Positions 1-12,300 of a stretch of DNA of 64,000 nucleotides are shown one piece after another. Made by a program: the position numbers and the translations under genes. Below the pieces are notes generated by a model that was not told where the DNA came from, did not search any database, and saw nothing but the letters and a program-made list of their open reading frames with translations. Numbering within the stretch: position 1 is the first letter of the stretch; each line of letters begins with the position of its first letter. Source of the stretch: Ariolimax columbianus (lineage: Eukaryota > Mollusca > Gastropoda > Stylommatophora > Arionidae); NCBI GenBank assembly GCA_036924085.1, contig JAVGWX010000025.1, forward strand, positions 27,880,411 to 27,944,410. Direction: 5' to 3'.

Positions 1-155
1 CGGATAAAATTCAAACTTGAAATCTACCAAAGTTATTTTTACCTTTCCCCAGGTGGTTTGTTAAGAGCAGCTATAGATGGCGCCTAACTGGCTGCGGGTC
101 TACTTAGCTCTTGTGTCTGAGTCTATTAAGATGGGCTATCACATCGGTTAAACCA
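1..155 (+). repeat. Dispersed repeat U1, partial copy
   Basis: This stretch matches the copies at 21,040-21,215, 28,190-28,490 and 56,975-57,280. Shared landmarks are AGATGGCGCCTAAC and the later phrase TCTATTAAGATGG...CACATCGGTTAA. The first 30 bases also match the start of the 21,040 copy (AAAATTCAA...AATCTAC), which suggests the family extends further 5' than the other copies show. I do not recognise the family; no ORF is supported. The copy breaks off against a LINE tail at 162. Confidence 0.6.
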
Positions 156-161
156 CCTTCC

Positions 162-222
162 AAGAAACTGGTTGTATACAGACTCTGTAAAGTCTCCTAA
201 ACCAGTACAAAGTCGTTAAGTT
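162..222 (+). mobile_element. CR1/L2-like LINE, last ~60 bp of 3' end
   Basis: The sequence repeats the terminal hairpin of the LINE at 29,815-30,610. CTGGTT and AACCAG arms enclose about 26 bases and are followed by the start of the GTTAAG tail. Only the extreme 3' end is present, as expected for a heavily 5'-truncated retrotransposition product. Confidence 0.65.
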
Positions 223-223
223 T

Positions 224-430
224 TCAAAGTCCTCTCCTTGTGACTCCGCACACTTTTCCCAGAGGACCCACCATTGTTGGCATCACTTCAGGAGAGCCTC
301 TTTTGGGAATGGAGTACAGATTTATCCTCGCATTCCGCGTTAATGTCTTCGCACGACTTGTTGGGTCCTGTCAGTGAAATGTTCAGCTTGGGGAACAGCT
401 CAAAATGGCAAGCGTCATGTTGCGTGAGTA
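224..430 (-). pseudogene. Mariner-type transposase, C-terminal remnant
   Basis: Read on the minus strand, the segment gives a block resembling the mariner motif after the third catalytic Asp (FELFPKL, then SCEDINAECE). In another frame it gives IPKEALLK, a stop, then WEKCAESQGEDFE. This is the usual order of the last ~60 residues of mariner transposases. At least one frameshift and one stop break it, and no catalytic domain is present in the fragment. It abuts the LINE tail at 162-222. Assignment rests on motif order only, so the subfamily is not stated. Confidence 0.6.
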
Positions 431-479
431 GACGGCGAGATGAATCAGAAGAATGTTTTCATATTTATGTGATCTAATC

Positions 480-900
480 TGTTGTTGTTAGCGAATGCCC
501 ATAATGAGTAGGTTACTCTTAAGTACACCTTGAAAAGGGCGTTAAGTGACGGGTTGCAGTAGCTTTCCTTACATTCCGAGCGTGCTGATGAAGGTGGACT
601 GGAGTCCTCCAGGAGGATGTGCTATGCTTGGCTTCATCTGCGTGTCGCTCTCTACTACAGAAATCACGTCGAACCTCACCTTGTTAGCCAGACTGTTGTC
701 CTCGACAACAGCCCGTTTCGAAGACGACCGACGAGGAGATCAGGTGAGGGTCTTGGCCAGTATATTTCTCCTGAACCTGGCTAACATTCTCTGATCAGTG
801 AGTTTTGCCTGACCAGACGTTAGCCTCATCGTCCCGTCAGGTAATTGTCCTGGCCAGTAAATTTCTCCTGACCCTGGCTAACATTCTCTAATCATCCTTT
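480..900 (-). repeat. Dispersed repeat U3, copy 1 (AAC-tailed)
   Basis: It shares with 45,405-45,850, 52,838-53,400, 59,500-59,735 and 59,905-60,480 a core containing CCGAGCGTGCTGATGAAGG and AGGGCGTTAAGTG. All copies have a (GTT)n run at the plus-strand left edge, so the element probably runs on the minus strand with an (AAC)n 3' tail. The other end is a ladder of related CTGACCCTGGCTAACA phrases, longest in the 59,905 copy. No coding capacity is visible. It may be a non-autonomous retroposon. Confidence 0.6.
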
Positions 901-954
901 CCACTATGGTCGTTAGCCTTTATTTATGGTGTGTATTCTCTTCCATGGAAGACT

Positions 955-1115
955 GCATGGCCTAGGGGTGAAACTCGTTCGGATGTCACAATCCCAACGG
1001 ACCGGATTCGATTCCCATCATGACCATTTTGGCAGACACTGGTTATTTTTCTCGGACGATTGCTGCTGCTCGTACGGACATTAATGGCAACCTACCGTAC
1101 TGCACGCTTGCCAAC
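955..1115 (+). mobile_element. tRNA-derived SINE (type E)
   Basis: The head carries a plausible A box (TGGCCTAGGGGTG) and, about 45 bp on, a B box (GGATTCGATTCC), the spacing of an internal RNA polymerase III promoter. A non-tRNA body of about 90 bp follows. The element meets the minus-strand LINE at 1,114 tail to tail across a CTTAA repeat. I saw only one copy in the window, so family status is inferred from the promoter boxes alone. Confidence 0.5.
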
Positions 1116-1935
1116 TTAACTTAAATTAACGTTTTTAAACTGGTTTAGAAGACCCTGCATAGTCTGTATACAACCAGTTTCATTGTCATTACCTTTCTCT
1201 AAAAGCTATTGGCATCCAATTTATTCTTAAATGCCTTAATTGTCCCTGCCTCCACTACTTCTTGTGACAATGCATTCCAAACATTCACCCCTATCTGACT
1301 AAAAAAGTATTTCCTAATATCTAATCTGGACATTTCTTTAGTTAATTTGTAACTATGCCCTCGTGTTATTGTAGGTGGTTGAATTTTTTTTTAAACTTGT
1401 TATAGTCTAATTTATCCATTCCTTTGATCATCTCATAAACCTGTATTAAGTCAACACGAATTCTTCTCTCTTCGAGACACTGTATCCGGTTTTTCAGAGT
1501 CTTTCCTCATAACTGTAATTCTGGAATCCCACTATCATCTTTGTCGCTCTTTTTTGTATCCTTTCCAGCATGTTTATATCCCCTCTACGATAAGGACTCC
1601 ACACCTGTACACAGTACTCCAATCTAGGTCTAACTAATGCTTTATACAGTTTGACGATCACTTCCTTGCTCCTATGTTTAATATTTCTTTTTATCATACC
1701 TAACATTGCACATGCCTTTTTTACTGCTACCTGAACTTGCTCACTCACCTTACCTGTATGATCTATTATAACCCCTAGGTCCCTTTCCTTCACTATCTTT
1801 CTAATATTGTTCTCTCTCATTCTCTAATTATGTTCCATATTGGATCTACCCATGTGGATGACTGTACATTCATCTACATTATCTCCATTTGCCAGCTTAC
1901 AGACCATTCTCGAATTTTATCTTGGAAACTTTTTC
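1114..1935 (-). mobile_element. CR1/L2-like LINE, 3' portion of ORF2 and tail
   Basis: The minus strand encodes the region after the reverse transcriptase palm: KERDLGVIIDHTGKVSEQ, KLYKALVRPRLEYCVQVW and LERIQKRATKMIV, in the order seen in CR1/L2-type LINE ORFs. Past 1,494 the frame breaks, but the terminal peptide seen in the 31,134 copy (SQRV...AWNALPGEVVEAGT) can still be traced. The element ends in the CTGGTT/AACCAG hairpin and a (TTAAG) tail. Endonuclease and RT palm are missing, so it is a 5'-truncated dead copy. A second copy lies at 29,815-30,610. Confidence 0.8.
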
Positions 1936-2115
1936 CAAGAAACTTATAACAGCCAAATAGGTTGGTGGTTGTACGAAGCGAGGATCTGTAAAGGCGAGGC
2001 TACTGGCTTTTTATTGTCTCTGATGAGGGCTGTGTTTGTGCATTCCTTGTCTTTGGCCGTTTCTATACATCATTCAAGAAAGAAATGTTGATATCAAGAG
2101 TTAGACACATTTTAC

Positions 2116-2806
2116 AAGACGTTTTAAATGAAACCGAACTTAACTGCACCAGCTGAACATACGTACGATGCGCATAAAGATGTAACTTCTGGCGTAAATA
2201 GCATCTACCAACCGTCAAGTTTGCAAAATGTCATTATCCTCCCACTCATAGTTTCCTCAGCAGACGTTGAAAACATGGCGGGTTTGAATTCGGAATCCGT
2301 TCAGAGTTGACAAGTGAGCGGTGATTCAGGTTCGAATAGATGAAGGATGTCGACCTGTTAACATTCATCGCATAATGCAGGCAGTGTATGGTGACAAAAG
2401 TACGTCGAATACAACAGTGAAGAACTGGTCAACGATGTTTACAGAAGGACGTGAGTTAACGAAAGATCGTCAGGCGCATATTGTTGCGTCAGAAGATGCC
2501 ATCGCCAACAATTGATGCAGCAATTCGTTTGGACCGTCGCCGGAGCATATTTTCTGTGATGAATGTCAACTGGTCGACATCCTTCAGCTGTTAGAAACCG
2601 AATCACTGCTCAACTATGGACGGATCCCGTAATCAAACTAGTTATGTTTTCAACGTCTGCTGAGGAAACTATGAGTCAGAGGATAAGGAAATTTAGCAAA
2701 CTTTATGGTTGGTATGTGCTGTTTACACTGGAAGTTACGTCTTTATGCGCATTGTACGTATGTTCAGTTAGTGCAGTTAGGTCCAGTTTCATTTGAACAC
2801 GCCTCG
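2116..2806. mobile_element. Foldback element FB1 with mariner-like HTH arms
   Basis: Both ends carry the same terminal sequence in inverse orientation; the right end reads GAACACGCCTCG followed by TATA. Each arm encodes part of an HTH_48-type helix-turn-helix domain of a mariner-like transposase (VNIHRIMQAVYGDKS, then TTVKNWSTMF on the left arm; the matching region lies inverted on the right). The arms meet near 2,540 and no catalytic DDD domain is present. The left end is mutated (ACGTTTTAAATG for GCGTGTTCAAATG). Relatives are FB2-FB5. Confidence 0.75.
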
Positions 2807-2810
2807 TATA

Positions 2811-3186
2811 TACTTCTTCTTCTTCGTTCGTTCTCAATCTCTCGCTACCAAGCCCTGAACGTTCTCAATCTCCCGCTGCCAAAAAGAACTGTAAAGGACT
2901 TTGCAAGTAGCAGGATGTAGTCCGGAGAACAGAATGCGTTGTGTCGTGGTTTACAGCTTGACTGCGATATTTGCACCTTTCGGTCTGACACATCCGATAT
3001 CAGCATGCATTTTTCAGTACTGGGTTGCCTTCCATCTTCGACCCTTTCTCCTTAGCCAGTCTACCCTGTTGCAGCCTGTTATCCAGGATCACCGCGTGGA
3101 GGTGTAGACGGGTCTTGGTAGCTCTGGTTTGCTGGCCCTGACGCTAGCAGTCAGCTATTGGTCGCTGACCGCTGCAGCTCATGCAG
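2811..3186 (-). repeat. Dispersed repeat U2, copy 1
   Basis: On the minus strand it shows the U2 order: GCTGCAGC...GTCAGCGACC, then CTGGATAACAGGCTGCAAC, then AGCTGTAAACCACGACACAA, then GGGAGATTGAGAACG. Here the 3' end carries an (AAG)-rich tail beside the FB1 terminus. U2 is the most frequent unclassified dispersed repeat in the window, with at least nine full or partial copies. I see no convincing ORF or pol III boxes. Confidence 0.65.
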
Positions 3187-3354
3187 TAATAGATACTTGA
3201 TACTACTTTGAAATAGAATGGCAATACAGAGGCTATACAATCATGGCAGAATACCAGCTAACGAACAAAAGGGAAAATCTTGTAAAAAATGGACAGAAAC
3301 CAACACCTCAAGTCATTGTGTAGTAATCTTATCAACTGATTCTAAAAATACCAT

Positions 3355-5275
3355 GGACCCCCCAAAAAAAGAGGAATGCAGACATTCGACAAGATTTGGG
3401 CATAGAGGAGAACTGGTTCATAAATTCCATCACGAACAGAAAATTGAAATACTTAGACCACATCAAAAGACACAACGGTCTTGAGAGAGCGGTAATGGAA
3501 GGTATGGTGCCGGGCAAGGGAGGCAGATCAAGAAGGTGATGGCACCAAGATGTCAAGGAATGAAGTGACTCTGGAGAAAACTTGACATTTAGAAAGAGAG
3601 GCAGAGACAGACCAAGAATACGATGACACCGAGATGTCAAGGAATGAAGTGACTCTGGAGAAAACTGGACATTTAGCAAGAGAGGCAGAGACAGACCAAG
3701 AAGGCGATGACACCAAGATGTCAAGGAATGAAGTGACTCTGGAGAAAACTGGACATTTAGCAAGAGAGGCAGAGACAGACCAAGAAGGCGATGACACCGA
3801 GATGTCAAGGAATGAAGTGACTCTGGAGAAAACTGGACATTTAGCAAGAGAGGCAGAGACAGACCAAGAAGGCGATGACACCGAGATGTCAAGGAATGAA
3901 GTGACTCTGGAGAAAACTGGACATTTAGCAAGAGAGGCAGAGACAGACCAAGAAGGCGATGACACCGAGATGTCAAGGAATGAAGTGACTCTGGAGAAAA
4001 CTGGACATTTAGCAAGAGAGGCAGAGACAGACCAAGAAGGCGATGACACCAAGATGTCAAGGAATGAAGTGACTCTGGAGAAAACTGGACATTTAGCAAG
4101 AGAGGCAGAGACAGACCAAGAAGGCGATGACACCGAGATGTCAAGGAATGAAGTGACTCTGGAGAAAACTGGACATTTAGCAAGAGAGGCAGAGACAGAC
4201 CAAGAAGGCGATGACACCGAGATGTCAAGGAATGAAGTGACTCTGGAGAAAACTGGACATTTAGCAAGAGAGGCAGAGACAGACCAAGAAGGCGATGACA
4301 CCGAGATGTCAAGGAATGAAGTGACTCTGGAGAAAACTGGACATTTAGCAAGAGAGGCAGAGACAGACCAAGAAGGCGATGACACCGAGATGTCAAGGAA
4401 TGAAGTGACTCTGGAGAAAACTGGACATTTAGCAAGAGAGGCAGAGACAGACCAAGAAGGCGATGACACCGAGATGTCAAGGAATGAAGTGACTCTGGAG
4501 AAAACTGGACATTTAGCAAGAGAGGCAGAGACAGACCAAGAAGGCGATGACACCGAGATGTCAAGGAATGAAGTGACTCTGGAGAAAACTGGACATTTAG
4601 CAAGAGAGGCAGAGACAGACCAAGAAGGCGATGACACCGAGATGTCAAGGAATGAAGTGACTCTGGAGAAAACTGGACATTTAGCAAGAGAGGCAGAGAC
4701 AGACCAAGAAGGCGATGACACCGAGATGTCAAGGAATGAAGTGACTCTGGAGAAAACTGGACATTTAGCAAGAGAGGCAGAGACAGACCAAGAAGGCGAT
4801 GACACCGAGATGTAAAGGAATGAAGTGACTGGAGAAAACTGGACATTTAGCAAGAGAGGCAGAGACAGACCAAGAAGGCGATGACACCAAGATGTCAAGG
4901 AATGAAGTGACTCTGGAGAAAACTGGACATTTAGCAAGAGAGGCAGAGACAGACCAAGAAGGCGATGACACCGAGATGTCAAAGAATACTTGAGCATAGC
5001 TCTTGACATTTAGCTAGAGAGGCAGAGACAGACCAAGAAGGCGATGGCACAAGATGTCAAGGAATGGTTCGAAGTGACTTTGGAGAAAACTGGACATTTG
5101 GCAAGAGAGGCAGAGACAGACCAAGAAGGGGATGTCACCAAGATGTCAAGGAATGCTTAGGCATGACTCTGGAGCAGGCTGAAAACTTGCAGAGAGATCG
5201 AGTCTCTTTCAGACGAGTCGTGGTGGGAGTGACGTTCTGCAAGCTACATGATGATGATATGAATTGTTACTTATC
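3355..5275 (+). mobile_element. LINE ORF2 C-terminus split by an internal tandem array (LINE-a)
   Basis: The left flank encodes IEENWFINSITNRKLKY, then HIKRHNGLERAVMEGMVPGK, then basic residues and WHQDV. The right flank from about 5,064 encodes GRDRPRRGCHQDVKE, LGMTLEQAENL and FRRVVVGVTFCKLHDDD, ending in a GAT-rich tail. These two flanks are the two halves of one LINE C-terminal region. About 19 units of an 84-bp repeat made from the middle of the same region lie between them. A related copy without any array lies at 61,335-61,580, which makes the expansion in this copy plain. Confidence 0.75.
3549..5150 (+). repeat. 84-bp tandem array inside LINE-a
   Basis: About 19 units of 84 bp, of which 14 between 3,634 and 4,815 are nearly identical; outer units are more diverged. 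Each unit holds GATGTCAAGGAATGAAGTG, CTCTGGAGAAAACTGGAC and GCAAGAGAGGCAGAGACAG. Because 84 is divisible by three, open frames run through the whole array on both strands (393 aa on plus, 493 and 504 aa on minus). In the original LINE frame every unit contains stops, so these frames are by-products. Confidence 0.95.
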
Positions 5276-5504
5276 CAAGTAAGTAATCGAATTGGGGGCC
5301 ACAAAAGGACCAACGAAATACAGCACTGTTTACCAAGAGAAACCATGCAAAAAGATGTGGTCAAAGTTGAAATGGATATGTTCATGTTCTGAAGAGGAAA
5401 GATAATAAGAGAAAGGTGAAGACGAAGGTGAAAACGATGAGCAGCAACAAGAAATGTACTGCAAAATATATTGCAGAACGGAGAAAAGGAAAAGGAAGGA
5501 ACGT

Positions 5505-6062
5505 ATAAGGAATAAGAAGAAAAAGACGAAGAAGTGCTAAGATAAGAAGAAAAAGATGAAAAAGTGCTAAGATAAGAAGAAAAAGATGAAGAAGTGCTAA
5601 GATAAGAAGAAAAAGACGAAGAAGTGCTAAGATAAGAAGAAAAAGACGAAGAAGTGATAAGATACGAAGAAAAAGATGAAGAAGTGCTAAGATAAGAAGA
5701 AAAAGACGAAGAAGTGCTAAGATAAGAAGAAAAAGACGAAGAAGTGCTAAGATAAGAAGAAAAAGACGAAGAAGTGCTAAGATATGAAGAAATAGACGAA
5801 GTGCTAAGATCAGAAGAAAAAGACGAAGAAGTGCTAAGATAAGACGAAAAAGACGAAGAAGTGCTAAGATAAGAAGAAAAAGACGAAGAAGTGCTAAGAT
5901 AAGACGAAAAAGACGAAGAAGTGCTAAGATAAGAAGAAAAAGACGAAGAAGTGCTAAGATAAGAAGAAAAAGACGAAGAAGTGCTAAGATAAGACGAAAA
6001 AGACGAAGAAGTGCTAAGATAAGAAGAAAAAGACGAAGAAGTGCTAAGATAAGAAGAAAAAT
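5505..6062 (+). repeat. 30-bp purine-rich tandem array
   Basis: About 18 units of GAAGTGCTAAGATAAGAAGA plus AAAAGACGAA, with a few base changes and one shortened unit near 5,800. The plus strand is almost free of C and T outside the GTGCTAAGAT core. The period of 30 leaves the minus strand open (SSFSSYLSTS decamers in one frame, LLILALLRLF in another), which is a result of the period and not evidence of a gene. Confidence 0.95.
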
Positions 6063-6371
6063 AAGATGCATAAGAAGGATGAAACATAGCCAAGACGAAA
6101 ACGACAATGAAATAGAAGCTGCAAAAAGAGGAGAACAAACAGAAAAGAAGACGAAGAAGAAGGGTGAAGATCAGTAGAAGAAAAAGGTTGAGGATAAGAC
6201 AAAAAAGAAGAAGAAAAGCAAGACCAACAGCAGCAACAACACGAAGTAGAAGAAGAAGCTGAAAAGATAAAACATATATTTTTTTTAAGAAAAGAAGAAG
6301 AAAAATAACAAAAACAAGAAAATTTAGCAAAACAAACCAAAAAAATAAAATGCAAGAAAATTAAGAAAAAC
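6063..6371 (+). repeat. Purine-rich low-complexity stretch
   Basis: A/G-rich sequence (AAGAAGAAG-type runs) linking the 30-bp and 35/39-bp arrays. No periodic unit holds for more than a few copies and no gene is visible. Confidence 0.6.
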
Positions 6372-9300
6372 ATTCAAATAAAGAAAACAAGAACATTTAG
6401 CAAACCAATCAAATAAAGAAAACAAGAACATTTAGCAAACCAATCAAATGAAGAAAACAAACAAGAACATTTAGCAAACCAATCAAATAAAGAAAACAAG
6501 AACATTTAGCAAACCAATCAAATGAAGAAAACAAACAAGAACATTTAGCAAACCAATCAAATAAAGAAAACAAGAACATTTAGCAAACCAATCAAATGAA
6601 GAAAACAAACAAGAACATTTAGCAAACCAATCAAATCAAGAAAACAAGAACATTTAGCAAACCAATCAAATGAAGAAAACAAACAAGAACATTTAGCAAA
6701 CCAATCAAATGAAGAAAACAAGACCATTTAGCAAACCAATCAAATGAAGAAAACAAACAAGAACATTTAGCAAACCAATCAAATGAAGAAAACAAGAACA
6801 TTTAGCAAACCAATCAAATGAAGAAAACAAGAACATTTAGCAAACCTATCAAATAAAGAAAACAAGAACATTTAGCAAACCAATCAAATGAAGAAAACAA
6901 ACAAGAACATTTAGCAAACCAATCAAGTGAAGAAAACAAGAACATTTAGCAAACCAATCAAATGAAGAAAACAAGAACATTTAGCAAACCAATCAAATAA
7001 AGAAAACAAGAACGTGAAGCAAACCAATCAAATAAAGAAAAAAGAACATTAAGCAAACCAATAAAATGAAGAAAACAAACAAGAACATGAAGCAAACCAA
7101 TCAAATGAAGAAAACAAGAACAAGAAGCAAACCAATCAAATGAAGAAAACAAGAATGTCAAGCAAACCAATCAAATGAAGAAAACAAGAACATTTAGCAA
7201 ACCAATCAAATGAAGAAAACAAACAAGAACATTTAGCAAACCAATCAAATGAAGAAAACAAGAACATTTAGCAAACCAATCAAATGAAGAAAACAAACAA
7301 GAACATTTAGCAAACCAATCAAATCAAGAAAACAAACAAGAACATTTAGCAAACCAATCAAATGAAGAAAACAAGAACATTTAGCAAACCAATCAAATGA
7401 AGAAAACAAACAAGAACATTTAGCAAACCAATCAAATCAAGAAAACAAACAAGAACATTTAGCAAACCAATCAAATGAAGAAAACAAGAACATTTAGCAA
7501 ACCAATCAAATGAAGAAAACAAACAAGAACATTTAGCAAAACAATCAAATGAAGAAAACAAGAACATTTAGCAAACCAATCAAATGAAGAAAACAAACAA
7601 GAACATGAAGCAAACCAATCAAATGAAGAAAACAAACAAGAACATGAAGCAAACCAATCAAATGAAAAAACAAACAAGAACATGAAGCAAACCAATCAAA
7701 TGAAGAAAACAAACAAGAACATTTAGCAAACCAATCAAATAAAGAAAACAAGAACATGAAGCAAACCAATCAAGTGAAGAAAACAAAAACCAACATGAAG
7801 CAAACCAATCAAATGAAGAAAACAAACACGAACATTAAGCAAACCAATCAAATGAAGAAAACAAACAAGAACATTTAGCAAACCAATCAAATCAAGAAAA
7901 TAAACAAGAACATTTAGCAAACCAATCAAATGAAGAAAACAAGAACATTTAGCAAACCAATCAAATGAAGAAAACAAACAAGAACATGAAGCAAACCAAT
8001 CAAATGAAGAAAACAAACAAGAACATTTAGCAAACCAATCAAATAAAGAAAAAAGAACATGAAGCAAACCAATCAAGTGAAGAAAACAAACAAGAACATT
8101 AAGCAAACCAATCAAATGAAGAAAACAAACACGAACATGAAGCAAACCAATCAAATGAAGAAAACAAACACGAACATTAATCAAACCAATCAAATGAAGA
8201 AAACAAACAAGAACATTTAGCAAACCAATCAAATGAAGAAAACAAATAAGAACATTTAGCAAACCAATCAAATGAAGAAAACAATAACATGAAGCAAACC
8301 AATCAAGTGAAGAAAACAAACAAGAACATTTAGCAAACCAATCAAATGAAGAAAACAAACACGAACATGAAGCAAACCAATCAAATGAAGAAAACAAACA
8401 AGAACATGAAGCAAACCAATCAAATGAAGAAAACAAACAAGAACATTTAGCAAACCAATCAAATGAAGAAAACAAGAACATTTAGCAAACCAATCAAATG
8501 AAGAAAACAAACAAGAACATTTAGCAAACCAATCAAATGAAGAAAGCAAACAAGAACATGAAGCAAACCAATCAAATGAAGAAAACAAACAAGAACATTT
8601 AGCAAACCAATCAAATGAAGAAAACAAGAACATTTAGCAAACCAATCAAGTGAAGAAAACAAACAATAACATTTAGCAAACCAATCAAATGAAGAAAACA
8701 AACACGAACATGAAGCAAACCAATCAAATGAAGAAAACAAACACGAACATTAAGCAAACTAATCAAATGAAGAAAACAAACAAGAACATTTAGCAAACCA
8801 ATCAAATGAAGAAAACAAACAAGAACATTTAGCAAACCAATCAAATGAAGAAAACAAGAACATTTAGCAAACCAATCAAATGAAGAAAACAAACAAGAAC
8901 ATTTAGCAAACCAATCAAATGAAGAAAACAAGAACATTTAGCAAACCAATCAAATGAAGAAAACAAGAACATTTAGCAAACCAATCAAAGGAAGAAAACA
9001 AGAACATTTAGCAAACCAATCAAATGAAGAAAACAAACAAGAACATTTAGCAAACCAATCAAATGAAGAAAACAAGAACATTTAGCAAACCAATCAAATG
9101 AAGAAAACAAACAAGAACATTTAGCATACCAATCAAATGAAGAAAACAAGAACATTTAGCAAACCAATCAAATGAAGAAAACAATCACGAACATTTAGCA
9201 AACCAATCAAATGAAGAAAACAAACAAGAACATTTAGCAAACCAATCAAATGAAGAAAACAAACAAGAACATGAAGCAAACCAATCAAATGAAGAAAACA

Positions 9301-12300
9301 AATAAGAACATGAAGCAAACCAATCAAATGAAGAAAACAAGAACATTTAGCAAAACAACCAAATGAAGAAAACAAACAAGAACATTTAGCAAACCAATCA
9401 AATGAAGAAAACAGGAACATTAAGCAAACTAATGAAATAAAGAAAACAAACAAGAACATTAAGCAAACCAATCAAATAAAGAAAACAAGAACATGTAGCA
9501 AACCAATCAAATGAAGAAAACAAACAAGAACATTTAGCAAACCAATCAAATGAAGAAAACAAACAAGAACATGAAGCAAACCAATCAAATAAAGAAAACA
9601 AGAACATTTAGCAAACCAATCAAATGAAGAAAACCAGAACATTTAGCAAACCAATCAAATGAAGAAAACAAGAACATTAAGCAAACCAATCAAATGAAGA
9701 AAACAAGAACATTAAGCAAACCAATCAAATGAAGAAAACAAGAACATTAAGCAAACCAATCAAAAGAAGAAAACAAGAACATTAAGCAAACCAATCAAAT
9801 GAAGAAAACAAGAACATTAAGCAAACCAATCAAATGAAGAAAACAAGAACATTAAGCAAACCAATCAAATGAAGATAACAAGAACATGTAGCAAAACAAT
9901 CAAATGAAGAAAACAAGAACATCAAGCAAACCAATCAAATGAAGAAAACAAACACGAACATTTAGCAAAACCAATCAAATGAAGAAAACAAGAACATTTA
10001 GCAAACCAATCAAATTAAGAAAACAAACAAGAACATTTATCAAACCAATCAAATGAAGAAAACAAGAACATTTAGCAAACCAATCAAATGAAGAAAACAA
10101 GAACATTTAGCAAACCAATCAAATGAAGAAAACAAGAACATTTAGCAAACCAATCAAATGAAGAAAACAAGAACATTTAGCAAACCAATCAAATGAAGAA
10201 AACAAACAAGAACATTTAGCAAACCAATCAAATGAAGAAAAAAGAACATTAAGCAAACCAATCAAATGAAGAAAACAAACAAGAACATGAAGCAAACCAA
10301 TCAAATGAAGAAAACAAACAAGAACATGAACCAAACCAATCAAATGAAGAAAACAAACAAGAACATGAAGCAAACCAATCAAATGAAGAAAACAAACACG
10401 AACATTAAGCAAACCAATCAAATGAAGAAAACAAACAAGAACATGAAGCAAACCAATCAAATGACGAAAACAAACACGAACATTAAGCAAACCAATCAAA
10501 TGAAGAAAACAAGAACATTTAGCAAACCAATCAAATGAAGAAAACAAACAAGAACATTTAGCAAACCAATCTAATGAAGAAAACAAACAAGAACATGAAG
10601 CAAACCAATCAAATGAAGAAAACAATCACGAACATTTAGCAAACCAATCAAACGAAGAAAACAAGAACATGTAGCAAACCAATCAAATGAAGAAAACAAA
10701 CAAGAACATTTAGCAAACCAATCAAATGAAGAAAACAAACAAGAACATGAAGCAAACCAATCAAATAAAGAAAACAAGAACATTTAGCAAACCAATCAAA
10801 TGAAGAAAACAAGAACATTTAGCAAACCAATCAAATGAAGAAAACAAGAACATTAAGCAAACCAATCAAATGAAGAAAACAATAACATTAAGCAAACCAA
10901 TCAAAAGAAGAAAACAAGAACATTAAGCAAACCAATCAAATGAAGAAAACAAGAACATTAAGCAAACCTATCAAATGAAGAAAACAAGAACATTAAGCAA
11001 ACCAATCAAATGAAGAAAACAAGAACATGTAGCAAACCAATCAAATGAAGAAAACAAGAACATCAAGCAAACCAATCAAATGAAGAAAACAAGAACATTA
11101 AGCAAACCAATTAAATGAAGAAAACAAACAAGAACATTTAGCAAACCAATCAAATGAAGAAAACAAGAACATCAAGCAAACCAATCAAATGAAGAAAACA
11201 AGAACATTTAGCAAACCAATCAAATGAAGAAAACAAACAAGAACATGTAGCAAACCAATCAAATGAAGAAAACAAGAACATTTAGCAAACCAATCAAATG
11301 AAGAAAACAAACAAGAACATTTAGCAGACCAATCAAATGAAGAAAACAAACACGAACATTTAGCAAACCAATAAAATGAAGAAAACAAACAAGAACATTT
11401 AGCAAACCAATCAAATGAAGAAAACAAGAACATTTAGCAAACCAATCAAATGAAGAAAACAAGAACATTTAGCAAACCAATCAAATGAAGAAAACAAGAA
11501 CATTTAGCAAACCAATCAAATGAAGAAAACAAGAACATTTAGCAAACCAATCAAATGAAGAAAACAAGAACATTTAGCAAACCAATCAAATGAAGAAAAC
11601 AAGAACATTTAGCAAACCAATCAAATGAAGAAAACAAACAAGAACATTTAGCAAACCAATCAAATGAAGAAAAAAGAACATTAAGCAAACCAATCAAATG
11701 AAGAAAACAATCACGAACATTTAGCAAACCAATCAAATGAAGAAAAAAGAACATTAAGCAAACCAATCAAATGAAGAAAACAAACAAGAACATGAAGCAA
11801 ACCAATCAAATGAAGAAAACAAGAACATCAAGCAAACCAATCAAATGAAGAAAACAAGAACATTAAGCAAACCAATCAAATGAAGAAAACAAGAACATTA
11901 AGCAAACCAATCAAATGAAGAAAACAAGAACATTAAGCAAACCAATCAAATGAAGAAAACAAGAACATTTAGCAAACCAATTAAATGAAGAAAACAAGAA
12001 CATGTAGCAAACCAATCAAATGAAGAAAACAAGAACATTTAGCAAACCAATCAAATGAAGAAAACAAGAACATGTAGCAAACCAATCAAATGAAGAAAAC
12101 AAGAACATTAAGCAAACCAATCAAATGAAGAAAACAAGAACATTAAGCAAACCAATCAAATGAAGAAAACAAGAACATTAAGCAAACCAATCAAATGAAG
12201 AAAACAAGAACATTAAGCAAACCAATCAAATGAAGAAAACAAACAAGAACATTAAGCAAACCAATCAAATGAAGAAAACAAGAACATGTAGCAAACCAAT

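Noticed and set aside
3332..5009. Long ORFs across the 84-bp array (393-504 aa) as repeat proteins
   Set aside because: They are open in several frames on both strands because the period is divisible by three, and none is the frame of the surrounding LINE.
5209..6330. 373-aa Ser/Leu-rich minus-strand ORF as a secreted or membrane protein
   Set aside because: It consists of 30-bp array plus low-complexity purine flank; no signal, domain or codon structure independent of the array.
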